64,000 bases of DNA from Leucogyrophana mollusca (taxonomy: Eukaryota > Basidiomycota > Agaricomycetes > Boletales), in contig MU266445.1 in NCBI GenBank assembly GCA_021014945.1, forward strand, positions 20,168 to 84,167. Direction: 5' to 3'. Positions 34,014 to 46,326 of this stretch are shown piece by piece. The number at the start of each line of letters is the position of its first letter. Within the stretch, counting starts at the first letter, position 1. Under the pieces are notes generated by a model. The model ran no database searches, had not been told where the DNA came from, and worked only from the letters and a program-made list of their open reading frames with translations. Made by a program: the position numbers and the translations under genes.

Positions 34014-34856
34014 CTAGGAAGATGTTCGAAGGGGAGTGATGATCGGGAGAGCTCGTTGTCTCGATATGTCGGGTATATTTGCAAGTGTCCCAGTGAAGGG
34101 CCTGCCATAGTTCCCCCAGCACTTTTTGCAAGGATTCGAGGGGTGGTAATTTCTATACCCAGTGTTGCGACCTGGATGATGGGATTATCATTAGCAAGCA
34201 ACTATTCAGCGAGCTAGGAGCTTTAGCCTACACTTGGTACACACGAACTCGCTGGGATATACCAGAAACTTTCCATTCCTCAATAATGGATGCCCCGGAA
34301 CAGGGATCGCCGTAGGACGCCCATCGTCAGGAATGTCATCACTCGGCTGCGGCACCTGTGGCGTAGATGCCGATGCAGCTCGTGGGCGAGGAGGCGCGAA
34401 GGAAGAACGGGTAGCCTGTTGCGCCTCTGGTGCGTTCGAGACACCACGAACAGCCGCGAAAAGGCTTCCGATTACTCCGGCTGAGGAACCGTGACGGTCC
34501 CCCGAGCGGCCACCCGATGAAGGATTCGATGGGTTCTGCTCTGACCGCGCCACGAGGGGGATGCTGTGAGCAGGAGACCAAAGAGGGTCGAGCGATCCAA
34601 TACTGTAAGACGGCTGTGCTCTTCCAGGCCCGACCTCAACAGTCGATTCGCCACTAAAATAGTCTGGGGACGCCGAATAGGCAGGGGGCAACTCGTCATC
34701 AAACCCCGCCGTGTCTATAACAAACAGCTGTGAGTATTATTGGCTTGGGCGCTATGGCCAAGTTGATCCGACTTCAATCATTCCAGTAGGCTACTACTCA
34801 CCAGTGGGAGGTTCGGATTGCGATCGGATGGTGTAACTTGGGGCAGCGTCGGTCAT
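34014..34856 (-). CDS. Hua1-like zinc-ribbon protein
   Basis: A small proline/serine-rich cytosolic protein with a C-terminal zinc ribbon, resembling fungal Hua1, which in yeast is linked to ubiquitin-ligase adaptors and actin patches. The ATG at 34854-34856 starts MTDAAPSYTIRSQSEPPTD; an intron precedes DTAGFDDELPPAYSAS, which contains a PPxY motif expected to bind WW domains such as those of Rsp5. A low-complexity middle leads to PVPGHPLLRNGKFLVYPSEF. The last exon, joined by an intron that splits a Cys codon, completes VCTKCRNTGYRNYHPSNPCK and KCWGNYG, giving two CxxC pairs. The TAG at 34014-34016 ends it. Without this last splice the protein would lose half of its zinc ribbon. It diverges from the NOL8-like gene. 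Confidence 0.85.
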
Positions 34857-35212
34857 AGTAAAGCCTTCTTCCCACTAGGACTCGGGCTGCAGGAATGATA
34901 GTGGCGTAGGACTGGCCGTAGAATTCTATGCCAGGGTATATGCAGCTTACTAGGAAGCAGATCGGCTCACTGATCGTTCGCTGCGGATGTCAACCGTCAT
35001 GGCGAAATATTCGGAGGGTTTACTGTCTGACCCACCATCAACCCACTAAAGTGAGATAACAGAGATAACTCACTGATAAGTTGAAGCACGACAGAGGCAC
35101 CAAAATTATTTCCAACACAAAGTATTTATGTATTTGGCTGATAAGTCCTTATCCCCCCCGAAAAATATTCGATCTTGATCTGTCCAGAGCCAAGCTGGTC
35201 CTCGCTGGGAGA
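34857..35212. promoter_or_regulatory. Shared 5' region of Hua1-like and NOL8-like genes
   Basis: These 356 bases separate two divergent start codons and must hold both promoters. No single element could be assigned. Confidence 0.5.
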
Positions 35213-37036
35213 ATGGAGCCTGTAATCAAACGGCTGCATGTCTCGGGTCTGACGCCAGCGATTTCGCCAGACGATCTGTCGCGGCGGCTGTCTGGGTTTG
35301 GTACCGTAAAGGTCTTGGATGGCTTCGGAAAACTAGACGGGCTCGGCCAGCCCAGAAAATACGGGTATGTCACTCTCGAAACAACAAAGGGTCAGCTGGC
35401 AAAATGTGAGTAGAGTGCGTATCTCCGTCATGTTCGTGTACTTTCCATTCACAGACAGACCTAACTGTTGCTCAACTACCCAGGCCTGAATGTCCTAAGC
35501 GGTTCCACTTGGAAAGGCACCAAGCTCCGCATCGGTGAAGCGAAACCTGACTTTCGTGAAAGGTCGGCTTTTAGGCCAATACATGGCATGTTTTAAGGAC
35601 TAACTATGATGTGCACTATAGACTGGACCTCGAACGCGCCAAAGCTGAGGCCGAACCTCCCAAAAAGAAGCGCAGGAGAGAGCAAGGTGTTCATGCTGCG
35701 GATATGTCCCCCGTCACTCCCGAAGACGTGAACGGACGTGGCGGTTGGCGCGTCACTCCGATGGGACGAATGGTCAGGCCGTTGAGAATGCGACCAGAAA
35801 GACCTCTCGAGCCACAGATTGCTGTCGCTCGAGGTGCTAAGAAGGCAGGTCCAAATGGGAAGGAGAAGAAGAAGCGGGTGAAAGCGCCAGCTGTACGTGC
35901 GAGGAGGCGGACTATTGATCCTACAAAATGGGACTCCGTTCATTTGAAGGGCATGTTTCTTGACGCAGAGGGCGTCGTAATAGCGAGAGAAGAGCCGAAG
36001 GAAGAGGCACAGGTCGATGGCGTCAGTAGTGAAGACGAAAACAGCTCGTCGGGCGAGTCGGACGCTCCTATGACTGCCATGGACCATGTCCCTGAAGACG
36101 CCTTCGATAAGCCACACCAGCTGGCTAATGAGCCTGTGACACAACCTCAGCCCGCGATACTGACGACCGGCGCGATGTCAAAACCCTTACCTCAACTTCA
36201 ATCAATGTTGACCCCAGCGCCGGTCGACATTGCACGAGAAAATGAAGAAGCGCTGGGTCTCTTACGATCACTCTTTGGCAGCAGAGAGGATGACTGGGCA
36301 GGCCGAGAGAGCATAGGATCAGACATTGATGAGGAAGAGTTGCTCCGTCAGGATTACACGAAGCGTCCTTATGCCGATGACGAAATGCAGATTGAAGAAG
36401 TTCCCCTGGAAGTTCACAGAAAACAGACGTCGTGGCCGGACGTAGAGGACGAACTTCCGGATGCTGCGCAGGTTCCCTCGCCCCCACCCACAATACCTAC
36501 TCAGATGACGAAATTAAAAGACCTATTCGCTCCACGCGAAGAAGAGGGTAGGTGCACTCCTGAGTCTTCCGCTGCCATCTCTCACATAGCTGCGTTTTAT
36601 AGCTGGATTCTCGCTGCTTGGCCACCTCGATTTAGACTTGGAGCTGGACGACGATATCGCCATCCCAATAAGCTCTCGAACTCAAACAGTCACTACAGAT
36701 GAACTCTCGGCACCGCCAACCCTTCCAGAAGTTCTCGTTCCACCCTCATATGCAGACCAGTTTACCTTCGACTCCAGTCTCCCATTCTTCTTTCCCTTCT
36801 CCACCGAATTCCGAGACTCCTTGAGGCCAAGAGATAAAGGGCGAATCAAAGACCTATTCGATGTTGCAAAGGAGAAAGGGTGGGACTGGCGTGACGCTGG
36901 CTTCTATCGAACTGAAACAGAGGACGAGATCCGCCAGCGGTGGGAGGGCAGTAAACTGGAGTTGACGAGGGAGTGGAAGAGACGACATAGAGAAGCTGGC
37001 AAGTCGCGGAGGCGTAGGGGAGGCGTCGACGATTGA
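35213..37036 (+). CDS. NOL8-like nucleolar RRM protein
   Basis: This is probably a nucleolar RNA-binding protein needed for ribosome maturation, as NOL8 is in animals. An N-terminal RRM spans the first exons (IKRLHVSGLTPAISPDDLSR, KYGYVTLETTKGQLAKC, LNVLSGSTWKGTKLRIGEAK). A lysine/arginine-rich stretch follows (EPPKKKRRREQ), then a long acidic, disordered middle. The C-terminal signature is recovered by splicing: LFAPREEE, then AGFSLLGHLDLDLELDDDIA, followed by LPFFFPFSTEFRDSLR and WDWRDAGFYRTETEDEIRQR, ending in a basic tail (KSRRRRGGVDD). The splice near 36547-36612 is required to keep the signature in frame. The start is the ATG at 35213, immediately before the RRM. The assignment rests on the RRM plus the C-terminal FSLLGHLDLDLE-type block. 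Confidence 0.87.
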
Positions 37037-37240
37037 AAGTACTCGTCGCAGTAGAACATAAGCCTGCGGTAGTCCACTAAATGTGTATATCTGAAACACA
37101 ATCAATGCCGAAAGTCCCGTAGCGTCACTTGTGCTGATGCCATTAAGCACTTTTTGATTGTAGTTGCGATGTACCGCCGCAGCCAAACGGCTTTTTAGAA
37201 ACGCGACTTACCGCTACGCGTCTTTTCACACCAAACCACC

Positions 37241-40200
37241 ATGAACTCCCCAAAACGTCGGTGGGGACCCATAAGGTCCCTCCTGGTCCTCTCTCCGTTA
37301 TTAATCGGGGCACCGTGGATCGCATTGCAGTACCAATTCTGTGCGTAATTCCGTTCCTGCTTTGCGTACGGGACGTGTTTTCATGGGTTTGAACAGCCTT
37401 GCCGGCGCCAAACGTTGCTCAGTGAGTTCGATTGCGGCTTGGCGAGTGCTAGTTTATATAACATGAATGTATCACAGATACGACCCTGTGACGTCTCTTC
37501 CACGCATCTCGGAGCCCACCATCCTAGATTATGCCAAGTATCTCTCAGAAGACATTGGCTATAGGACGCCTGGAACGCGCGAACATGCGCTGGCGGACGA
37601 ATGGATGACAAACAAAGCGCACGCGCTAAAGGCTGAATGTGATAGAATCGTCAACCAGCAGACAAGAAGAAAACTGGAATGCGAGGTGTGGAGACAACAA
37701 GGCAATGGAAGTCATCGGTGCGTCAGACCACCATTTCCCGTGATGGTACTAATCCGGTGTGTAGCTTCGACATGATGAACAAGCGTCTTTATAAACGCTA
37801 TGTAAACCTAAGTAATATTATAATACGCGTTTCGGACGGGACGGCGGAGGGGAAGAAGGATGCCGTTCTCGTGAACTCCCATCTCGACAGTACGCTACCA
37901 AGCCCTGGGGCGGCAGATGACGCATTGGCGGTTGGAGTAATGATCGAATGTTTGAGGGTATTAGTCAACACCCCAGACTGGTCACCGAAACACGCGATCA
38001 TATTCTGTGGGTGCTGCATTGTCACAATTCCCCTCGCGACCTCCACTCATGCTCGGGTTGGTCAGTATTCAATAATGCAGAAGAATCATTACAAGACGGG
38101 TCTCACCTGTATTCCACACAGCATCCCACTGCACCGACGTCAGTTTGATTCGCAGTTTTCCTCGAGTACATGCTGAATTACCTTCTTCGTCGCAGAGTTA
38201 GAGCTGTAGTTAATCTCGAAGGTGTGCGGTTTGCGCGCCAGCAACGTCATTCGGGGAGACTGACTTCAATCAGCTGCTGGAACCACCGGACGCGAACTTC
38301 TATTCCAAGCGACTTCTGAACAAATGATAGAAGCCTATTCTCATGTGCCAAGGTAAGAGTGCCTCGTTCTACGCGATGGCCATTGTTAAGACGTCCGTCG
38401 ATGTAGGCCTTTTGGCACTATATTTGCCAACGAGGTCTTTACTTCTGGTATCATTTTATCAGAGTGAGCACACCTAATTTCTCACCGGTTCAAAAGCTGA
38501 CTTTCATTTTAGCACTGACTTCCGGCAATTTGAATACTACTTGAACGTCACTGGCTTAGATGTGAGCGATGTGACTATCACACATATCAACATGCTTATA
38601 CAGATCTTATGGATGCACAGATGGCTGTTGTAGGAAACAGCTACCTGTACCACATGCGCAAAGTAAGATTTCAATTTCAATCTTTGAATCACTGTCACGT
38701 CTACTGACTTGTGGCTCCTTCAAGGATCTTGTGGAGAACATCGAACCAGGCGTGGCTCAGGTTTGTTCAAGATAAAATCCCCGTTCTTCGCGGCTAAAAT
38801 TGCACGGTTGTAGCATATGGCTGAGAACACACTGGGACTCCTCCAGTACCTCTCCTCCTCCGACTCTCCTCTACCGTCTCTGGCCTCAGGATATGCTCGC
38901 CCAACGACCGTTTTCTTTTCCCATCTCGGCATGTTCTTCATCTACTCTTTCCGCACTGCAAAGATCCTTTATACCACACTATGCATCGCATCCTTTGTTC
39001 TTGTTTCTCGAACATCTGTGGATTACGCGCCGGCGTTGAAGAAGGGGAGCGGGGTTTTGAGGCAGCAGATAAAAGGCATTCTGTCTGTTTGTGCATCGGC
39101 GCTTGGTGCAATTGTTAGCGCGAACGTTGTGGCATTCGTTATGCAGCGCGTTCTTCACAAAGGTCTTAGTTGGTTCAGGAACGAGTACGCCCCTCTGTGG
39201 TTGTACGGACCTGCCGCTCTTACTGGTAAGCCCCTTCATATTCCCTGACACCAACGACGACACCAATACCACATCTCAGGTGCCCTCGCATCACAGTTAC
39301 TCTTCGGTCGTATCCACGAGAAAACAATCTTCTCGTCACTTCTTCTCGTGCAGTCATTCTTAGCTGCTGCGTTACAACTAGCAGGAATCGGCTCTAGCGC
39401 CATGTTTTTCCTTTCGGCGCTTCCTATTTTCCTGTCCTTGATTATCAACGGCCTCGTCGCAGAAGGAGACAATGTCTCTCTTTGGACTTATGTAGTCGGC
39501 CAGGTAGTCCCCCTCCTGACTGGGACTCAGCTTGCTGCTGCCACCCTCGTTGTTTTTGTGCCCTTGGTAAGTTCAGCCTTTTCGGTCCCCGTCCGTTCCT
39601 TAACACGTCGATCTTTAGACTGGGCGTATTGGTAGTGATGCCCCTGCAGAGCACATCATTGCTACCATTGTTGCGATTATGGGCGCATACACGTTCCCTC
39701 TGACGATTGCGTTCACACATCGTTTCGGCCCACACATGTTCACGCGGACGCTGGTGCTGTCTATCCTACTGCTTGGTGGCTCCATGGCATTCTTCTACCG
39801 CGAGTCACCCTTTGACCCGATGCACCAGAAACGGCTCTTCGTGCTACACAAGGAGAACGTACGTGTAACTCGCAGACTTGGGCCGAGTTGAAGCTCACTG
39901 TAGTATAGCTCGATACCCAGGAGCAACATCTTCACATTGCTGCAGCGGACGGTGCCCCCGGCTTCGGCGATCTAGCTATCGAGATCGCGGAGAAGTTTGG
40001 CGCCAATGGGCTGCCTCCTACTGCCGTGATCATGGATGATTGGAACAGCGACTGGGATTCTCTCTATCCTTTCTCTGCAGTGCGTCCAAGCCAGCCTTTA
40101 TGGCATTAATCACTCAACATGTCTTTCCAGTTCTTGTCTCCTTACAAGATCGAGTTGCCTTTGGACCCGGCTTACGTAGCGCCGTGGCCTCCCGAAGAAC

Positions 40201-40691
40201 AATTCAGTGTATCCGCGGTGAATAATAAGATAGACGATGCTGCTGGGACCAGGTCATTAACGCTGAAGATTGACCATCCTGGGATAATCTGGACTGGTGC
40301 GTTGTCATGCGGGGATCATCGTCGTCTGCTTACTCACTCTTCGTTCCTATCAGTCATCGCGTTCGACGCTCATGTCATTGAATGGACACTAGACAATAAC
40401 CCGCCAAACGAATTTGCAAGGCACCACATCAAGGAAGCTTCGTTCTACGGCACAAATACATGGACCGTGGACATGACCATTAGGATCCCGGAAGGGACGA
40501 ATGGCACGGACTTGAAAGTCGACTTCATTGGCATCCAGGAGAAGCGGATGTGGCCAGCTAAGAAGGCGGAGTCCGATGGCGGGCAGGCAATGAAGCTGTT
40601 CCAAGAATTAGACGAATGGTTAGACGAGAAGACGGGTGGAAGCGTGGACGCCACGCTCCTAGGATGTGTGAGCGGCACAAGCGTTGTGTAA
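37241..40691 (+). CDS. ER/vacuolar membrane M28 metallopeptidase (ERMP1/Pff1-like)
   Basis: This is a zinc-dependent M28 peptidase facing the lumen, with a multi-span membrane part. The ATG at 37241 is followed by a signal-anchor helix (SLLVLSPLLIGAPWIALQ). The catalytic domain has SEDIGYRTPGTREHALADEW, then the zinc ligands in VLVNSHLDSTLPSPGAADDA and FNNAEESLQDGSHLYSTQHP. RAVVNLEAAGTTGRELLFQA and VVGNSYLYHMRKDLVENIEP follow. The membrane region has about six to eight helices (for example TVFFSHLGMFFIYSFR, VVPLLTGTQLAAATLVVFVP, TRTLVLSILLLGGSMAFFY). A luminal C-terminal domain ends CVSGTSVV at the TAA. More than twelve introns keep the frame throughout. All M28 ligand motifs are present, so activity is expected; the substrate is unknown. 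Confidence 0.92.
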
Positions 40692-43333
40692 CGGATGTGA
40701 TAGATACCTGTATGGCTGGCCAGTGAAGCCAAGTGTTAACCGATCCCCAATCCAACCCCTTACAGGGACTCTGTTTCGGAAAGATGCCTGAGAGACTTTG
40801 ATCGAGGCGAATCTGGGAGGATCCCAAGCAAAATGCAACCGTGTACAAGTTTAGAATGTCACAGCGATAAGAAATCTTCCTGAGTCGGGTTCTGTGGTCC
40901 AGGGTTGATATAAACTTGTTACCACCGCTAGTCCGCGATGATCGATATGTGCCACCCCAGCAACAGCAAGAAGGAACGACTCGATACAGCAGTGCTCAAC
41001 GTTTGAGCGCGCATCGGCGCCCCGTCAAGCAAAATTCAGCAAGGCTCGGCCGTAAAAGCATTATCGCCAACGCCCATCTGGGGTACTAACCATCCAAGGC
41101 GCAAACAAAAACAAGTTACGTACCAGAAGCACGAAGGCGACGAGCTGTGCCATCACTTGTCGTCGCAATGCGGAAATAGTCTAATACGTATTGGGCCATA
41201 GCGCCCACTGGCATGAAGGCTGTAGCGGTGCAAAGGCTGCGACGGAAGACGGTACGATGCCGCCGTATGAGATGGGCATGAAGTCCGAGGGTTTCGTAAG
41301 TAACACCAGTCTACGTTCTCGAGCTTCGTGTCCATGACGCTACACAGATCCGGGTGAACTTAACTGAAGAGCCAAAAAGCACAGGATGTTGGTTTTGCAA
41401 ATCGCTGCACGACCTCGATGAGTTGAAGTGAACTTCTGGTTGAACCCCTAGCGCAGACTTCTTTGAATGGCGACTTGCGCTCGTGAGGCTATACAGCGTT
41501 AAGATAGTCGCCACATCACAATAACACAAGGCACAGTTTTGATCAACTTTCGACCGATTCACCAAAGAAAAGGGCGACCAAATTTAACATACCGTCATCC
41601 TCGATCGCGCTGTCTGGTCTGCATTGTGCAATAGGATCTACAAATCGCAACAAGATAACCACGGATCGAGGGCGTGCACGTGGTTATGATGAGCTCACCA
41701 ATGTCTACGCTATGGTCCGCCAATGACATTTGATGCACATCTGGTGGGCCCGAGCAAGTACCAATGGTCGCACGCTTCGACACTCAACGCAGGAGCGGTG
41801 TTGGCCGATGCAGGCATGGGTAGCCTTGTAAACAATCGCTGGTCGGGCCCCGTATCTTGAGATATGAGCTAACGGCCGATAGTGATAACATCGGCTCTCT
41901 ACGGTTGAATCGGTGATGCCAAATCACCGCGGAGCTGGGTGCGGCTTTGCAGGTCATGGCTGAGCGGCTTCCAGTGAGTTGCGGGCGCTTCCACCACCCC
42001 ATGAGACGAAAGGGATCCATCTGAAACCATTCTCGTGTGATAGCTACTGTATAGGTGAGCACGCGAGCAACAGCTATACCAGACCGCTCGTACAGGAGAT
42101 AACAGTAACTTGCGGGAAGCAGTTCGGATGAGAATCGAAACGAATCGGACCCGCGAACAGCGGCTGTGCACCCAGTTCTAGCATTCCACAATGGTAGCGG
42201 CAAGACTCCACAAGCGGCGTGGAATCAAGTTTCTCTCTTGAGGTTACACCTATCAATGTTTGTACAACTCACCTTCAACAAGAATGGTTCACTGTTTGAC
42301 GTTTTCATCAAGCACGTTGAGATGGCCGGCCACCAGGTCCCTTAATATCGATATTGGAGGGCTCAGGCATGCGTCGATGCTGGCCGCATGCTCACCGCAT
42401 GTGTTCTCAAAGCGGATAGTCTGGAGTAGTATGAAGCACAGCAAGCTAATGAGGCTGAAAATCATCCGCGTCCGTGGAGCGGCCTTTACCTAAGTTCCTG
42501 TCAGCCACAGAATGTTGGGCATGCGAAGGTCGGGCTTTACTGTTTGCAATACGGGTTTTCGTGTGCGGTAGATGGGGGGTTCGTGGAGTCTAATAACCAA
42601 CTCGGATTGATGAGCACGCGAAAGGAGAGACAGCGGACGGAACGCCACATTCAGATGGTCCCAATCCGGTTTTGTGGCGCTGCATTGAGACGAGCGCTTT
42701 TTCTTCTACTGCCACAATGTCAGAAACCGAGCTTTTGGCTGCCTCCGTAATTTTCGATTATATGTCAGCTCTGTCCGGTTTCCGTCTCTCGGACGACGTG
42801 AAGGAAACATTTCCGGGAGTTTCTGGTCTCAGACTATCCGCCGAGTGTAGATCTGGCATATCGGTCTCGAATCGACTGCTTCCGGCGTGACGGTATCCGA
42901 TTCAGCACCGACTTGGGACAGTCTAACAAGTAATACACTCATACGGACTGATCTCACCGAACGGATCTCATTTCATAGCGGCTGGCGAATCATCCAGGAT
43001 TTCTACGGTTATCCAGGACTCCAAACGCGAAGGTTGAATGTACACATGATGCATTCCCTCGCACAAACGGTCTGAAAATTGCGATACCAAGACACGCACC
43101 GCTTATTTGGCGCAGGGAGAGCGGCCCGCGTGTCAGTAGCAACGAGAGGCTAAGCCATCATGCACAGTGAGTCAATAATGTGCCTTCTTGAGCGCCGGAC
43201 TGCGACGCAGGTATATAAGACAGCATGCAACCGACGTTGCTCGTCATCTATTGCATAGATCGTCCCATTTAATCTTTTATTGCTGCGAGAAGCCTAGTGC
43301 TGGGGCAGTTAACTATATTTCGAATTCTTTATA
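40692..43333. other. Long intergenic region upstream of the first laccase
   Basis: In 2.64 kb no supported gene was found. Scattered minus-strand frames between about 41.1 and 42.5 kb include hydrophobic stretches (for example IFSLISLLCFILLQTI), but no exon series could be assembled. The right end is the laccase promoter, with TATATAA at 43212-43218. Confidence 0.5.
43212..43218 (+). promoter_or_regulatory. TATA box of first laccase gene
   Basis: TATATAA lies 116 bp before the laccase ATG at 43334. Confidence 0.6.
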
Positions 43334-45558
43334 ATGTTTTTCTTCACTGTATACTTCTTCGCTCTCTTCTGCATGTCACATGCCGCGGCCATTGTCTCCA
43401 GGTCGCAATCTAGGCCACTCCAACGCTCGCCTCCGAGCCAACCCCCAAGTGTCTTAGGTCCCGTATCTGAACTTAACATCGTCAACAGAGTCGTCTCCCC
43501 AGATGGCTTCGAGCGCTCGTACGTTCCCGTTTTCGACTTGGTTCTTCGCGTGTTGACCTTCGTTATCTGCAGGGCAACTCTCGCAGGCGGGATATTTCCG
43601 GGTCCTCTAATTAAAGCAAGCAAGGTACATATAACGCCTTCCCTCACATATCTCGTATTCTTACTCGATGACAGGGCGACAACTTTAGCATCAATGTAGT
43701 AAACCAGTTATCAGATAAGTCCATGCCATTGGCGACCAGCGTGGTGAGTACTTTAGCAGCAGCTACCGCTTTATAGGTAATCTGACGCGCGTAGCACTGG
43801 CACGGCCTCGCACAACATCAATCCAACTGGGCCGACGGCGTCTCATTCGTCACTCAATGCCCAATCTCGTCCAATGATTCATTCTTGCACAAGTTCAGCG
43901 TGCCCACGCAGGCGGGTACTTTCTGGTATCACTCTCACTTCTCCACACAATACTGCGATGGGTTGAGAGGTCCTGTAAGTGACACAAGCGCAATAATGTC
44001 TCATGTGTCTTTCTGACGATATCTGTAGCTGGTGATCTACGATCCCCAGGACCCCCTCGCTCACATGTACGACGTGGACGATGGTTCGTTTTTGCCCTTT
44101 TTTTGGCCATTTCGGACATGAAATAACTTTTCGCTTCTTCAGAGAGCACTATCATTACCCTTGCAGATTGGTACGTAAGAACATGCTCAAATGAGCCCCG
44201 ACTAAAAAAAATTTAGGTATCACATCCCATCGCCAATTTTGAACCAGGTCGTTGGCGCTGTGTCTCCCAACTCAACTCTCATCAACGGACTTGGTCGTTA
44301 TCCTGGTGGTCCTGCCTCCCCACTGTCTGTCATCAACGTCGAACAAGGCAAACGCTACCGATTCCGCATCATTGGTCTCGCCTGCGATCCTTGGTTCAAT
44401 TTCACGATTGATGGTCACAAGATGACAATCATCGAAACGGATGGCATCGAGACCGAGCCAGTGGAAGTTGACTCTCTACCAGTGTATGCTTCACAGAGAT
44501 ACTCTGTTGTGGTCACCGCCAACCAGCCAGTTGACAACTACTGGATACGATCACTGTCGAACCTTCCAGGTGCCACGTTTGAAGGCGGACAGAGCTCGGC
44601 TATCCTGAGATACAAGGGCGCACCTGATCAAGATCCGATTACGCAGCAAAGTCCCAGCGTTCTTCCGTTCGTTGAGGGCGACCTGCACCCCCTGATCAAC
44701 CCTGGTGCACCTGGTATCCCTGAAATCGGGAAGGCGGATGTGAACATCAACTTCGACGTTGGTAACACAAACGGAAGGTTCACAATGAATAACGTTTCCT
44801 TCAAGAATCCCCCTGCCCCCGTCCTTCTCCAGATTCTGAGTGGCGCGCGTCATGCCATGGAGCTGTTGCCTGAAGGGAGTGTTTACGAATTGCCGCCCAA
44901 CAAGGTGATCGAGATCAGCATACCTGCCTCTGCTGCTGCGTTTGGCGGACCTGTAAGTGGTGTTTGGCACTTCCTCTCCGCACATAGGCTGATAAATCAT
45001 GATTTGCAGCATCCAATGCACCTGCATGGGGTATGTAGCGTTGATATTATATCATTGAGCGCCATCTAATCTAATGTATGGTTCAGCATACTTTTGATGT
45101 CATTAGATCTGCGGGGAATAATACGCCGAACTTCGTGAACCCCCCAAGACGAGACACAGTATCGATTGGAAATCCGGGCGACAATGTGACGATCCGCTTT
45201 GTCACGGACAACGCTGGCCCATGGTTCTTCCACTGGTGAGATTAAGATCAATCTTTATGTGCACACTGTAAAATCTAACGGGGCTATTTCAGTCATATCG
45301 ACTGGCATCTGAACTCGTATGTCGATATCGCGCTAGTCATGATTGTTATGCTGAGGCATTATTTTTACAGCGGTTTTGCAGTAGTAATGGCAGAGAATCC
45401 CGATGGAATCGCTGCACACAAAGCGGACATTCCTGGTACGTGCAACAGGAATGTGCCTTCTCTTATGACTAACCACGTTCTGGGTAATAGATTACTGGGA
45501 TGACCTATGTCCCCCCAATGACCCCTGGACGGACTCACACTTGGGATCGTTCAGCTAA
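43334..45558 (+). CDS. Laccase (multicopper oxidase), copy 1
   Basis: This secreted p-diphenol:oxygen oxidoreductase oxidises phenolics while reducing oxygen to water. A signal peptide ([18 protein letters not shown]) precedes the mature N-terminus. The four copper signatures are complete: L1 [20 protein letters not shown]2 [21 protein letters not shown]3 HPMHLHGHTFDV and L4 [12 protein letters not shown]. All ten copper-binding His and the Cys are present. The residue ten positions after the L4 cysteine is Phe, the type linked to high redox potential. In L4 the usual Glu-Ala before Gly is Asn-Ser, which is unusual. Numerous short introns are needed, one splitting L3 (HLHG|HTF) and two within or beside L4. 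The TAA at 45556-45558 follows DSHLGSFS. A second laccase lies downstream with an MFS transporter between them. Confidence 0.93.
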
Positions 45559-46326
45559 CGGATTTGACCTGTATTTCGTATCTGCGGATTGGGACGTTTA
45601 CAATGGACCTCTTTTTTGACCTTTTTGGATGCCTTTTACTTTTTGGAACCCCTCGTGCTCCATCCGCCCTCTGGCTAATGCTTGATGATATTTATCTCTA
45701 CCTTATAGATCACTGTAATTCTTGAATGTACAAGTAGTAACTGGAACCGTAGGGTTTTGGATGGAATCAACCTGCTTGTTTGCTCCTGTACCAATCTGGT
45801 GCCATATTGCTCGAGGAACGTGATGGTTCTTGAACGGATCTTGAACGGATCTTGAACGGATCTAGCTTTAGTTGCGCACAGTGGGCGCGGGTGTCGATGT
45901 AACACTGGTTATGGGTGATAGCGACGATCCGTGCTTGGCTTGATAGCATCAATGCCTCAAGCGCTGGGAACTGCCCTGAACTGCCCCGGCCTCGGACAAC
46001 AACGAAGGCGATGCCCCACGATCGACCGTTGCAGCCGAGCAGACGACTGAACCTTGAGCTCGATTGACAGCGATGGAAAACGTCAGCTCACGATGACTAC
46101 ACATTCAGATATAGAATTGAGTTCGTTTGTAAGGCGGAAAGCAGCAATGTCTAATTCTAGGGGCAATTTAACAACGCACAGTTCATCTCTGACGCTGATG
46201 TTCCAATGGCACCCCATGCTGAAGGCACGGGTCATTCTCTATGCATCTTACCGCGATGTACTTTAATATATTTCTCCGGCTCATCCGGCATTTTTTGGGA
46301 CGTGAAACACCTCGCCATTCAACGAG
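45559..46326. other. Intergenic between laccase 1 and MFS transporter
   Basis: This is a 3'-to-3' interval with no gene recognised. It contains three tandem copies of an 11-bp unit. Confidence 0.5.
45829..45861. repeat. Three perfect tandem copies of an 11-bp unit
   Basis: The unit cttgaacggat occurs three times without interruption (45829-45839, 45840-45850, 45851-45861). Confidence 0.9.

Noticed and set aside
41595..42500. Chain of minus-strand frames that might form a second membrane protein gene
   Set aside because: Hydrophobic pieces exist, but the junctions lack matching phases and the DUF6533-type landmarks are absent.
45829..45861. Possible CRISPR-like array
   Set aside because: It is a direct tandem repeat of 11 bp without spacers, in a eukaryotic genome.
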